Origin: Sabellastarte sp. h YS-2021 | Lineage: Eukaryota > Annelida > Polychaeta > Sabellida > Sabellidae | Reading direction: 5' to 3' | DNA length: 64,000 nucleotides | Assembly (NCBI GenBank): GCA_964017235.1 | Contig: OZ024935.1 | Span: forward strand, 88,813,052-88,877,051 | Part shown: in pieces, positions 1 through 10,344 of the stretch | How positions within the stretch are numbered: position 1 is the first letter of the stretch | Layout: every line of letters begins with the position of its first letter | Position numbers and translations under genes: made by a program | Notes under the pieces: model-generated | Told to the model about the DNA's origin: nothing | The model's input: only the letters and a program-made list of their open reading frames with translations | Databases searched by the model: none

Positions 1-207
1 TTTTGATCATGTGACCTTGATAAAGGTCAAAGGTCAAATTTAAGCATGCAGAAAAATTTTCCCACGCCTAAGGTATATAACTGCCAAATATGGTTTGAAA
101 CCTTCTAATAATAAGGGAGATATTCAAGGGAGATGATAATGCGGCGGCGGCGGTGGCGAGGAAACTGAGGTGAAAACAAAGAAGCGCCCTTTCAGGGACG
201 CTTAATT
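1..207 (+). repeat. 3' end of a dispersed element with terminal hairpin
   Basis: This stretch carries a GTGACCTTGATAAAGGTCAA block, a TAATAAGGGAGATATTCAAG block, a CGG-rich run, and then a hairpin (182-202, arms AAGCGCCCT and AGGGACGCTT) followed by AATTAC. The same order (gatattcaaggg, GGC-rich run, hairpin, TTAATTA) recurs in whole or part near 38.6, 39.7, 48.7, 52.7/60.05 and 60.8 kb. It is therefore one dispersed family. The ends resemble Helentron-type or 'pearl'-type non-autonomous elements known from bivalves; that assignment is inference. Confidence 0.55.
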
Positions 208-1319
208 ACAAATTAAGGAATGGGTGTAATTTAAATAGGTTAATAGCCTTGTAAGTGTCAAATATTAGGCAATATTAGATTGTTGAAATCCATTATTTTC
301 TAATATTGGACACTTAAGAGGCTATTTACCTATATTTATAGGACAATGTGCTGCAGAAATGGACTTCATCAATGATTATTGATGATATCCATTAGTGGCC
401 AAGGCTTTTATTATTAGCTGAAATTTTATCTAACTGGACATTGCATTAGTCAAAGACAGACATATAAAATGTTGCAACAACATAAATAGAGGCTAATAAA
501 AACATGTCCTTATAAAATAAAGTGCCATTTTTTGTAATAAGCAGTTAACCTACTAACACATTCCACATATCAAAGATATTGTTACACCGCTTTTTTTCAG
601 TTTAGTTTGTCAAAATCTATGCAGTAATAAGTGAGATATTGCAAGTTGAAAATTTCACCTGAGAACACAGAATTTGTAGATAAATACTTTGTGACATCAC
701 AGCCCAGTCAGTACTCATCACTGGACCAGGAACCAGCTAGTAAAAACATAGTAATTACTGTGTTTTCAAAGACTTTATTCTTAACTGATAATCTAATAAT
801 GCACGCTCAGCTGGATGTTTTCTACAACAATATGTAGATCATTTCTAACTTAGATTTCTGGTATTTCTTAGCTTTCGAGTGAAAATTATGAAACTGAACA
901 TTCCTAACTTTTGTTTTGCGAATACAAAGTGTAAGAAAAACTTAAGTGAGAAACTTTCCCTTACTTAGATCTAAGGTCACCTTAGTATTGTCGTAGAATA
1001 TGACCCCTGATCTAAGACTATCACCTCACATTCACTAAGACTTTACTAGTTATGTCTTAACAGTAATTTAATTCCAAGTATCTTGTAAGTAATGAGAAAT
1101 CACACCAGTAATCCCATAGGACAAAAAAAATTAAAATAAAACCATAAGAAGACCAAAAGAGAAACAAACAAGCAATCAGTGCCCATGAATGGGCTCTGTG
1201 TCAGCTGACTGTTTTGAGTTTTAGAGTAGAAATGACAAAAAGAAAAGGACACAAGTTGTGCCCTGGAAATGATATTCAGAAGGAAAGTTACAAGGTAACT
1301 GTTAAGGTGTAAAAAGTAG
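208..1319. repeat. dispersed non-coding repeat, old copy
   Basis: Blocks around 208-240 and 540-830 match 18,530-18,900 and 22,664-23,000, for example AGATATTGCCAGCTGAAAAT variants and AATCTAATAATGCACGCTCA. This copy is more diverged and interrupted by unrelated sequence at 245-540. The 68-codon reading frame at 631-837 is not preserved in the other copies, so I treat it as non-coding. I see no gene between 840 and 1319. Confidence 0.5.
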
Positions 1320-1946
1320 GTTAAAACATCTTCAAAGAAAATACTGCAAACACAATAGTTTTCAAGTTACAACTGATTTACTCAACAGTGAGAATCCCAA
1401 AGTAGCTAATTTGCTCAGCTATGCAATCAGTTAAAGGTCTTTAATTTTGATATGGTATAGCTCACGCAAAAGTATGTGAATAATATTTAAACAAATACTG
1501 TACATGAAATAGTTTTCAAGTTACAAATAATTTACTCAACAGTGAGAACCTCATTGTGGCTATTACTCAGCTATGCAAGGAGCTACAGGTCTGCAATTAC
1601 TTTTTTATAGCTGAACCAAAAGTAGGTTAATAACTTATTTAAACAAAATACTGTAAATGAAATAGTTTTCAATTTAAAACTGATTAACTGAACAGTGAAA
1701 ATCTAGAAGTAGCTATTGCTCAGCAATGCCATGAACTACAGGTCTACAATTGCACTGTTAGAGCTGACCCATAAGTACGTGACAAACATATTTAAACAGA
1801 ATACTCTAAATGCAATAGTTTTCCAGTTACATCTGATTTACTCAACAGTGAAAAAACCTGAAAGTAGCTATTGCTCAGCTATGCCATGACATACAGGTCT
1901 CCAAATTCACTATGTAAAAGCTGACCCAAAAGAATGTGAACAATAT
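1320..1946 (+). repeat. ~153-bp satellite array (S1), left part
   Basis: Four diverged units repeat about every 153 bp. Landmarks are AATAGTTTTCAAGTTACAAC, GATTTACTCAACAGTGAGAA, GTAGCTATTGCTCAGCTATG and CTGACCCAAAAGTAGGTGAA. The same array resumes at 6,797 after the Tigger/DIRS insertion. Confidence 0.85.
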
Positions 1947-2139
1947 ACAGTAGAACCTCGATTATCCGGCCTTCTATTATCCGAATCTTTGGATTAACCG
2001 AACTGAAATTGTGTCTCCCTACTGGCAGTACATATAATGCACCGTGTAGCATGGGCGATAATACAGGATTTTACACAGTCTCGGAAACGATTAATTCTAG
2101 TGCTTTATAAAACGTACCATTCACATATTAAATTTAAAA

Positions 2140-2296
2140 ATTTTAATTACTTAAATGTAGCTTTTATAAGCTACAAGCTTACCATGTGGGACTGAATGCT
2201 TATACTGGTTGTCGCGAGGCAGTGCGACCAATGTCTTAGAAAAGAAAGACGTTTGTGATTGGCCGCAGCCTCAGGTTGTCGTCACGTGATCTGCCC
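2140..2296 (+). repeat. DIRS copy 1, left inverted terminal repeat
   Basis: It contains AGCTTACCATGTGGGACTGA and GTCGTCACGTGATCTGCC, which recur inverted at 6015-6151. The outermost ~40 bp differ between the two ends, as in other DIRS elements. A CACGTG E-box lies near the inner end. Confidence 0.88.
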
Positions 2297-2376
2297 CTTT
2301 TGTTACAACTTTTCTCGTTGAGATTTAAACCCATACCCCTCAGCTGTAATACAGCGGGGAGGCCGGGTGGGACTCT

Positions 2377-2482
2377 CCTCAGTCCCACATGGTAAGCTTG
2401 TAGCTTATAAAAGCTACATTTAAGTAATTAAAATTTTCAATTTTATTGCGCTACAATAGCTTACCATGTGGGACTGAATGCT
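2377..2482 (+). repeat. DIRS copy 1, internal complementary region
   Basis: The left half (about 2381-2441) is the reverse complement of the element's left end. The right half (from about 2443, TTTTATTGCGCTACAATAGC) is the reverse complement of the right end at 6131-6151. The two outer ends are therefore joined here, the diagnostic feature of DIRS replication. Confidence 0.88.
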
Positions 2483-2651
2483 GAATCCAACCGTCCAGAG
2501 GAGGGATTACAGCTGAGACTGGCAGATAAGTCTTAAGGCCCGGGTACTGACTAAAATGACAACCTTAAGGTCCTTAATACAATGTACAATTATAATGATT
2601 TAAAGACTAGATAGGCCTTACCGGATACACCCTGATGAGGTAGACGTATAC

Positions 2652-3960
2652 CTAGATCCTGGGCTTAGACTCCTGAAGACTTGGTTGTAGCGGATGTGCC
2701 CCCCCCTTTCTTTCTTTCCGAGGATGACTGAACTGAGGAGAAGGATCTAGGACCTGTTGTGCCGCTACTACAGGTCCGAGGTACAGATTGTTGTCATTGT
2801 GAGACCAAGTAAGGTCTTTTAGATAAAAATTGGTAAAAGTGTTGTGAGCTTTCCAGTGACAGGCTTGCATGATCTGGTCCACCAATACCCCACCGTAAAA
2901 CGTCTAAGAGGCTACGAAGGCCTGAATGTCATGCGCCTTGACTTGGACTAAATCCAAGGCTTGCTGGTCTGCTTGTTTATAACAAAGTAGGAAGGTTTGT
3001 TTCAGCCAAGAAGAGAGAGTAGCGGGTCTGATGTCTGAGGAATGTCCTTTCTCGAAGGAAATGAAAAGGAGGGACCGGGAACCTCTCAGGTCCTTGGTTC
3101 GGTCCAGATAGTACCTCAAGGCCCGCACTGGACACAGGGTCCTGTCTTCTTGAACTGACTATCCACAATGGTAGTCAAAGCAGGAATAGTCACCGGAGAT
3201 ACACTTTAAGAACCTTCTCTTGCTAGTGGTTTTTGGCTATGAAGTCAGGAGAAGGGAAAAAGGAGACCTTTTCCCAGTGGCCTAAATTAGATACTTTGTT
3301 TGCAACCCAAGCATGGATTTTGCTGCGGCGCTTGCAGGAGGCCAAAGCTAGCAAGACAGCAGTTTTTAGAGAGAGAGATGTTTGAGGTCTGTGTCTTTCA
3401 TAGGCTCAAAGGGTGCTATTGTGAGCTCATTGAGAACAACAGAAAAGTTCCACTAGGGGAGATTTCTGGAACTTTTGGGGCGATCCCTGTTGAAACTGGA
3501 GAGCAACCTAATAATGAAGGTCCGCAATATGAGCAATATGTTGGGCCGATGGGCCCAAGGTGTCAACAATGGCAGCCCTGTAACCATCAATGATGGAGGG
3601 GTGGCTGTTTAGGTCTTGGTACAGATACAAGAAGAAATCTGAGATTGTTTCACAGATAGAGTAGAGAAATCCACCGAATGTTCTCTGTACTATTTTTCAA
3701 AGAGGGCCCACTTTGATTTGTAGATGGTCCTTGTTGATGACCGCTGAGGTGCAGAAATTCTCTCTGCCACTCCCACAGAGAAGCCATGTTCTTGGTGTTA
3801 TCCACTCCCAGACACCAGGCGAGGAGGTTGAGGAGCTGCGGGTTGTGTGCAACACGTAGTTGTGGGACTGTTTTAGGAGTGTTGTTGACACTGGGAGTTG
3901 CAGTGGGATCTCTGTTGAGAGCTGCACTAGGTCCCAAAACCAGGGCATCCCTGGTCAGCC
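2652..3960 (-). pseudogene. DIRS copy 1 tyrosine recombinase, broken
   Basis: Minus-strand remnants of a DIRS tyrosine recombinase, the enzyme that inserts the circular DNA intermediate. The C-terminal piece keeps the strand-transfer box (ACHWKAHNTFTNFYLKDL, catalytic Tyr in FYLK) and the tail GPVVAAQQV. The HxxR box is readable as KAHDIQAF, with the Arg replaced by Gln. The middle and N-terminal parts fall in different frames, with several frameshifts between 2,880 and 3,950. It aligns throughout with the recombinase of the copy at 30.7-32.0 kb and with the open frame at 62.9-64.0 kb. It lies between the RNase H remnant and the internal complementary region. It is non-functional. Confidence 0.85.
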
Positions 3961-5729
3961 TGGGGCTATTAAGTATGAGCAGACAATTGCATTGCCTGAT
4001 TTAGGATCACCCTGTGAAGGTGAGCCGATGGAGGGAAAGGATAGGCAGTGAGACCCGTCCAGTCTATGTTTAGAGCATCTATGTCCCAGGCCTTCAGGAC
4101 TGGGATAGGGGACACGTACAGTGGAAGCTAGTGGTTTAGATGAGTGGCAAATAGGTCCACGTGTGGAGTGAACCACCTTTGGTAGATCTGTTTGAACACC
4201 TGTGGGTGTAGAGACCATTCGGTCGACTGTACCTGATTCGACCCGGAAAACAGGTCGGCCATCATATTCAGGCAACCTGAAATGTGCCTGGCTTTAAATA
4301 TGATGTGAGAATGATGGCACCAGGTCATGATTCTCCACAGGAGTGCACACATCTCTGTAGAGTGTTCCCTTCTGTTTGGTTATGTAAGCTACCACAGTTG
4401 AGTTGTCTGTAGCAACTAGCACTGTTTGGTCCTGACACTGGTCTTTGAAGTGTCTCAGGGCCAGAAAGACAGCTTTCAATTCTAGGACGTTTATGTGAAG
4501 CCCTTTTTCCTGGGGTGACCACAAACCCTGTGTAGAACTTTGTTCTAAGTGAGGGCCCCAACCTTCGTTTGAGGCGTCTGTAAAGAGTTGGATACTGTGG
4601 TCTTTGGGATGAAGGTCTGAGCCTTTCATCACGTTTGCAGGATTCTGCCACCAATCCAGGTGTACAGAGATGGCTTCTGTCCAAGGAAGGAGGCTGTTCA
4701 GTGGTTGAGGAAATTTCCAGTGCTCCTTGAGGTGAAACTGAAAGGGCCTCATGTGGAGGCGTCCCTCCGGGACCATTTTCTCCGTTGAGGCTAGCAAACC
4801 AATTAGTGACATCAAACATCTTGCAGTCAAAACATGTTTTGACTGAGGTGTAGGATAAAATCCTGAAAGTTTGAGCCATCTCTCTTGAGTGGGTTTTACA
4901 AGGGCTGAATCCAGGAGGTACTCGTAACCCACGAACGAAAACACCCGGGGATTCAGTTTTGATTTTTCCTGATTGATGATTCATCTCAAGGACTGGGTTA
5001 GATCTACCACTGCCTGAGTGTTCACGAGGGGTTCAACCCACGACTGAGACCTGACCAACCTGTGGTCAGTCCAAAAGGTAGGGAAGTGAACTGGAACACC
5101 TGAGACCTGTGGAAAAATCTTCAGTATTTCCTTGAGTGAGGATGGATGGGGATGTGAAGATAGGTCTATCGACGCAACCCATTAACCCTGGAATCAGGGC
5201 GGTCCTGATGGACTCTGGATTTCCATCTAGACCTTTTCTATATGTAGAAAAGTGTAGAGCCTGCTTAAGTCTATAAAAGGCCTCCACCTTGGTGAGGCAT
5301 GGTACTAGAAACAGGCGATTGTAAAAAACCGAGAGATTTCACATTTTCCACCCTTTCGATAACGTTCTTTGACAGTAGAGACTGGATGCAATGGGACCAG
5401 GCTTGGTCCTTTGGGAGGGCCTTGTATTCTGATATTATCAGAGAAAACTGACCAAGTTGGGCTTTCAGAGGAAAGGCAGTGCGTAGCCCTTGGTGAGAAG
5501 ATTTAATACCTTGGATGAACAATTGTTTGTTTGCCAGTCTCTGCAGAAAGAACGGAAGCGACCTCCTACTGGTGGACTGCATGAGGCTTTTAAGGAGTCT
5601 TTGGGACGAGGGATCCATGCCCTCTTCCCCTGTTGTGGGGTTGAAAAACGACCCTTGGAGTCTCTGAAGATCTGTTTTCCCCTGTTGGAAAACATGACTG
5701 TTTACTGCTTGGTGAGGAAATGCCCCCAC
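3961..5729 (-). pseudogene. DIRS copy 1 reverse transcriptase/RNase H, broken
   Basis: Minus-strand remnant of the DIRS RT and RNase H, the enzymes that copy the element RNA. The RNase H core is well kept within 4294-4944: IQLFTDASNEGWG, LELKAVFLALRHF and VATDNSTVVAYI supply the Asp-Glu-Asp set. It is followed in another frame by the ARHISGCLNMMADL and HVDLFATHLN blocks (4128-4352). Upstream, 5271-5729 holds the pre-RT segment with NVIERVENVKSLGF. RT motifs around 4985-5290 are badly decayed. Compared with the second copy, about 100 bp is missing near 5,060, removing the YLDD active site. Frameshifts occur at several joins, so it is non-functional. Confidence 0.85.
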
Positions 5730-5768
5730 AGGGGCGTTTTCTGTAGGAGCCTCTTTGTGGGGAGCATG

Positions 5769-6020
5769 AAAGGGCTTATTCTGGAAGGTTCAAAAACCCT
5801 GAGAATCTTTGAGGTGCCTTTTAAAGGAAGAAAGTCCTTGCCTTCCTTCATCAACTATGATTTAAACAAGGAAGACGGCCAGAAGGACGACTTCCGGAGT
5901 TCTTAAAGGGCTTATTCTTGTAGGGTCCGCAACCCTGATAACCTTTAATGTGCCTTTTATTGAGGAAGGGAGTCCTCGTCTTCCTTCACCAACTGTGATT
6001 TAAACAAGGAAGACGGGCAG
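5769..6020 (-). repeat. ~137-bp tandem duplication at the 5' end of DIRS copy 1
   Basis: Two adjacent units begin AAAGGGCTTATTCT (about 5768 and 5907) and each ends TTTAAACAAGGAAGACGG. They lie just inside the right ITR, where the leader or gag of the minus-strand element would begin. No convincing gag frame is present. Confidence 0.7.
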
Positions 6021-6151
6021 ATCACGTGACGACAACCTGAGGCTGCAGCCAATCACAAACGTCTTTTTTTCTAAGACATTGATTGCACTGCCTCGCGGCA
6101 ACCAGTATAAGCATTCAGTCCCACATGGTAAGCTATTGTAGCGCAATAAAA
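6015..6151 (-). repeat. DIRS copy 1, right inverted terminal repeat
   Basis: GGGCAGATCACGTGACGACA through CAGTCCCACATGGTAAGCTA is the inverse of 2140-2296. The end is placed at CAATAAAA because the match to the internal complementary region stops there. Confidence 0.88.
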
Positions 6152-6796
6152 GCCTAACTTCTTTGACCTTCATCACCATTGTTACAATAGGCAAGGGATT
6201 AATTCAATTACACGACCCCGCTATACAACTTCTTTGACAATGCCCTCGTCAATGAAAGTGTGTTCGATTGGCTTTCGCAATTTATAATCTGCCAGAGTAG
6301 ATCAGTTCACAGACTGACAACGTGTATTAAAGAAAAGACGTTAACAATGCATTATTAACCAAACACATGTATCACTGAAGGCGTGTTCGCTTGGGGCTTT
6401 AGAATAATTAATCTCCCGGAGATTTTTAATTGACAAAATGCGGGACGATGTTCATCTTAAATGATTAAAACGTCCATAATGCAAGTACTAACCGAACACA
6501 GCCACCTCAAGTCGGCGTAATATTCCAAATAAAAAATAATAATGTCCATGGATATGGAGCAAATAAATGACAACCGAAGGGTCACTTATATTATCTGACA
6601 CAAATATATTATCTTATTTTATGAATGACCACCAAGGTCTATGATTATTCCATAAAAATGACATTTCTTCAATTATCGCCCACTTGGTAACCCATACACG
6701 GTGAATTTCGGCTTCGTTTATCTATGCGAACCCCTCGATTATCTGACTGGATTGCATGTCTCCCATGGGGTTCGGATAATTGAGGTTCTACTGTAT

Positions 6797-7900
6797 TTAT
6801 ACGAAATACTTAAAATACAACATTTTCAAGTTACAACTGATTTATTCAACAGTGAGAACCTGAGAATAGCTAATTACACAGCTATGCCATCTTACATATT
6901 ACATGCCATACTGCATGGGCTACACATCAGCGATTTTACTATGATATAGCTTCTTCAAAAGTAGATGAACGTATTTGAAAAAATTCCTCTAAATGCTATA
7001 GTTTTCAAGTTACAACTGATTTACTCAACAGAGGGAACCTCAAAGTAGCTATTGCTCAGCTACGGGATGAGTTACAGGTCTGCAACTTTGCTATCTTATA
7101 CCTGAGCAAAAAGTAGGTGAATAACATACTTAAAGAAAATATTGTAAATGCAATAGTTTTCAAGTTACAACTGATTTACTCAACAGAGGGAACCTCAAAG
7201 TAGCTATTGCTCAGCTACGGGATGAGTTACAGGTCTGCAACTTTGCTATCTTATACCTGAGCAAAAAGTAGGTGAATAACATACTTAAAGAAAATATTGT
7301 AAATGCAATAGTTTTCAAGTTACAACTGATTTACTCAACAGGGAGAACCTGAGAATAGCTATTACACAGCTATGCCATGGGTATACATCTGCAAAAGTGG
7401 ATGAAGTTATAACTGATTTACTCAACAGAGGGAACCTCAAAGTAGCTTTTGCTCAGCTATGCAATGAGTTACAGGTCTGCAATTTTATTATGTTAAAGCT
7501 GACCCAAAAGTAGGTGAACAACATATTTAAAGAAAATACTCTAAATGCAATAGTTTTCAAGTTACAACTGATTTACTCAACAGTGAGAACCTGAAAATAA
7601 TAATAATTCATTTTATTTGTTAAGTTGCACAGTGATCTTTCGAGCATGTACAATAACACTTCATACTGAGCTATTGCTCAGCTGTGTCATGACATACAGG
7701 TTTCACTATGTTAATACTGACCCAAAAGTAGGTGAACAATATATTCAAAGAAAATACTCTAAATGCAATAGTTTTCAAGTTACAACCGATTTACTCAACA
7801 GTGAGAACCTAAAAGTAGCTATTGCCCAGCTTTCTTGAGTGCTACAGGTCTGCAATTTTACTATGTTCTAGCTGACCCCAAAATACATGAAAACATGCTA
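6797..7900 (+). repeat. ~153-bp satellite array (S1), right part
   Basis: This continues the 1320-1946 array. Two successive units starting near 7,007 and 7,163 are virtually identical, a recent unit duplication. An unrelated insertion (AATAATAATTCATTTTATTT) interrupts one unit near 7,597-7,670. Confidence 0.85.
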
Positions 7901-8029
7901 AACAAGCATTCTGACGCATGCATTTATCTCCCGCCGTATAAATAAGATGTACTAAAGATAGTGGAATATAAATTTTCTTGTGAGATGGAGGCACATGTAG
8001 AAGTGACAAGTTTAATGTTTGATTACAAT

Positions 8030-8595
8030 ACTTTTAAAGACAAAAGGCATTTATTCATTTTAGTAGCTATTACTCTGCCATCCAAAGAGCTACAGTTCTA
8101 CAACTTTAATATGCAGTAGATCACCCAAAAGTAGGGGAATGACTTATTTAGAAGAAATTGCCTACCTGTAATACTTTTACAGATAAAAGACATTTACTCA
8201 TTTTAGTAGCTATTACTCAGCTATCCAAAGAGCTACAGTTCTGCAACTTCACTATGAGGTAGATCACCCAAAAGTAGGTGAATGACTTATTTAGAATGAA
8301 TTGCCTACCTGTAATACTTTTAGAGATAAAAGACATGTACTCATTTTAGTAGCTATTACTCAGCTATCCAAAGAGCTACAGTTCTGCAACTTCACTATGT
8401 GGTAGATCACCCACAAGTAGGTGAATGACTTATTTAGAAGGAATTGCCTACCTGTAATACTTTTAGAGATAAAAGACATTTACTCATTTTAGTAGCTATT
8501 ACTCAGTTATCCAAAGAGCTACAGTTGTGCAACTTCAGTATGTGGTAGATCACCCAAAAGTATGTGAATGACTTATTAGAACTAGACCAAGGACG
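8030..8595 (+). repeat. 144-bp tandem array (S2)
   Basis: Four units share CATTTTAGTAGCTATTACTC at about 8055, 8199, 8343 and 8487. The monomer shares its core (GTAGCTATTACTCAGCTATC, CACCCAAAAGTAGGTGAATG) with S1 but has its own spacer (GAATTGCCTACCTGTAATAC). 7,900-8,030 is a transition with no recognisable feature. Confidence 0.85.
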
Positions 8596-8619
8596 CATCT
8601 CTGGCCAGATGCAAAATGT

Positions 8620-9465
8620 ATCCACCGGCAAAGGCAAAAGTAGCCATAGCACGAGCTAGAAGTCTGAAGTTTTTATTATGTTATAGCTGACCCAAAAGTA
8701 GGTGAATAACATATTTGCACTAAATTCTCTAAATCCAATAGTTTTCACGTTACAATTGATTTTGCTCATGATGGAAGTTAGTAAAAAGTCCAAAAGTAGC
8801 TATTACTCACTTAGCTATTGAGATAGACACCCAAGTTACTCACCATGTTGTTGCTATTGAAAAAGTAGGTGAATATCATATTTTAACAAAATGCTCTAAA
8901 TGCAATACTTTTCAAGTTATAAATGATGTAGTGTTGAGTAAGAACCTCAAAGTAGCTATTACTCAGCTATGCAATGAGCCACAGGTCTGCAACTTAACTA
9001 TGTTATAGCTGCTTCAAAATAGGTGAATAACATATTGCAACTAAATAATATAAATGCAAGAGTATTCAAGTTATAAGTGATTTACCCAACAGTGATAAAC
9101 TAAAAGTAGCTATTACTCAGCTATGCAATGAGCTACAGGTCTGAAATTTTACTATGTTATAGCTGACCCAAAAGTAGATGAATAACCTATTTGCATAAAA
9201 TTCTGTAAATACAACAGTTTTCAAGTTACAAGTGATTTTACTCATGATGGAAGTTTGTGAAAAATCCAAAAGTAGGTATTACTCACTTAGCTATTGAGAT
9301 AGACACCCAAGTTACTCACCCTGCTGTAGCTATGGAAAAAGTAGCTGAATAACATATTTTAACAAAGTGCTCTAAATGCAATACTTTTCAAGTTATAATT
9401 GATTTAGGGCATGATTTCATTACTTTTAATGAATAAAAAATTATTTTAAAAAGTCCCATTAGCTA
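8620..9465 (+). repeat. S1-related satellite units, diverged
   Basis: The S1 core blocks return here, mixed with a variant unit (GATAGACACCCAAGTTACTC) seen twice (about 8824 and 9298) and again at 14,150 and 20,980. No coding potential. Confidence 0.75.
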
Positions 9466-9469
9466 TGGG

Positions 9470-10330
9470 TCTGAAACTTTACCAAGTGAAAGCTCTTCCC
9501 AAAGTAGGTGAATGAGTTATTTGAGAAAAATTGGCTATCTGCAATAGTTTTACAGATAATTAGCTTTTAATCATTTTGAGTAGGTGAGTAATTAGCTATG
9601 GGTCTGAAACTTCACCAAGTGAAAGCTCTCCCAAAAGTAGGTGAATGAGTTATTTGAGAAAAATTGGCTATCTGCAATACTTTTAGAGATAATTCCCATT
9701 TACTCATTTTGAGTAGGTGAGTAATTAGCTATGGGTCTGAAACATCACCATGTGGAAGCTCTTCCAAAAGTAGGTGCATGAGTTATTTGAGAAAAATTGG
9801 CTATCCGCAGTACTTTTAGATATAATTCGCATTTACTCATTTGAGTAGGTGAGTAATTAGCTATGGGTCTGAAACTTCACCAAGTGAAAGCTCTTCCAAA
9901 AGTAGGTGAATGAATTATTTGAGAAAAATTGGCTATCTGCAATACTTTTAGAGATAATTCACATTTACTCATTTTGAGTAGGTGAGTAATTAGCTATGGG
10001 TCTGAAACATCACCATGTGGAAGCTCTTCCAAAAGTAGGTGCATGAGTTATTTGAGAAAAATTGGCTATCTGCAGTACTTTTAGATATAATTCGCATTTA
10101 CTCGTTTTGAGTAGGTGAGTAATTAGCTATGGGTCTAAAACTTCACCAAGTGAAAGCTCTTCCAAAAGTAGGTGAATGAGTTATTTGAGAAAAAAATGGC
10201 TATCTGCAGTACTTTTAGAGATAATTCACATTTACTCATTTTGAGTAGGTGAGTAATTAGCTATGGGTCTGAAACATCACCATGTGGAAGCTCTTCCAAA
10301 AGTAGGTGCATGAGTTATTTGAGAAAAATA
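9470..10330 (+). repeat. 133-bp tandem array (S3)
   Basis: Units carry GTAGGTGAATGAGTTATTTG about every 133 bp (9504, 9637, 9769, 9900, 10031, 10165, 10303) and TTAGCTATGGGTCTGAAAC. The same array occurs at 45,995-46,800 and 48,025-48,390. Confidence 0.9.
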
Positions 10331-10344
10331 GGCCAAGGCCTGCT

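Larger units (their letters stand above)
2131..6151 (-). mobile_element. DIRS-like YR retrotransposon, copy 1 (deleted, degenerate)
   Basis: Inverted terminal repeats (about 2140-2296 and 6015-6151) flank minus-strand remnants in the order RT, RNase H, tyrosine recombinase. An internal complementary region lies just inside the left ITR, downstream of the recombinase, the classic DIRS layout. No LTRs and no target duplication are visible, as expected for recombinase-mediated insertion. It is about 4.0 kb against 6.1 kb for the related copy at 29,921-36,056; the difference is mostly loss of the 5' (gag-side) region. All coding parts are frameshifted, so it is inactive. Confidence 0.9.
1948..6793. 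mobile_element. Tigger/pogo-like DNA transposon, non-autonomous, split by DIRS insertion
   Basis: The left terminus at 1948 (CAGTAGAACCTCGATTATCC) is the inverted repeat of the right terminus ending at 6793 (GGATAATTGAGGTTCTACTG). Both ends abut TA (1946-1947 and 6794-6795), the target duplication of Tc1/mariner-pogo elements. Without the DIRS element (about 2131-6151) it is about 820 bp with no transposase frame, so it is a non-autonomous copy. It sits inside the S1 satellite. Two shorter relatives lie at 21,176-21,334 and 50,805-50,980. Confidence 0.85.

Noticed and set aside
631-837. 68-codon frame as a small gene
   Set aside because: It lies in a dispersed repeat whose other copies (18.6 and 22.8 kb) do not keep the frame.
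2131-6151. LTR retrotransposon
   Set aside because: Terminal repeats are inverted, an internal complementary region is present, and the integrase is replaced by a tyrosine recombinase.
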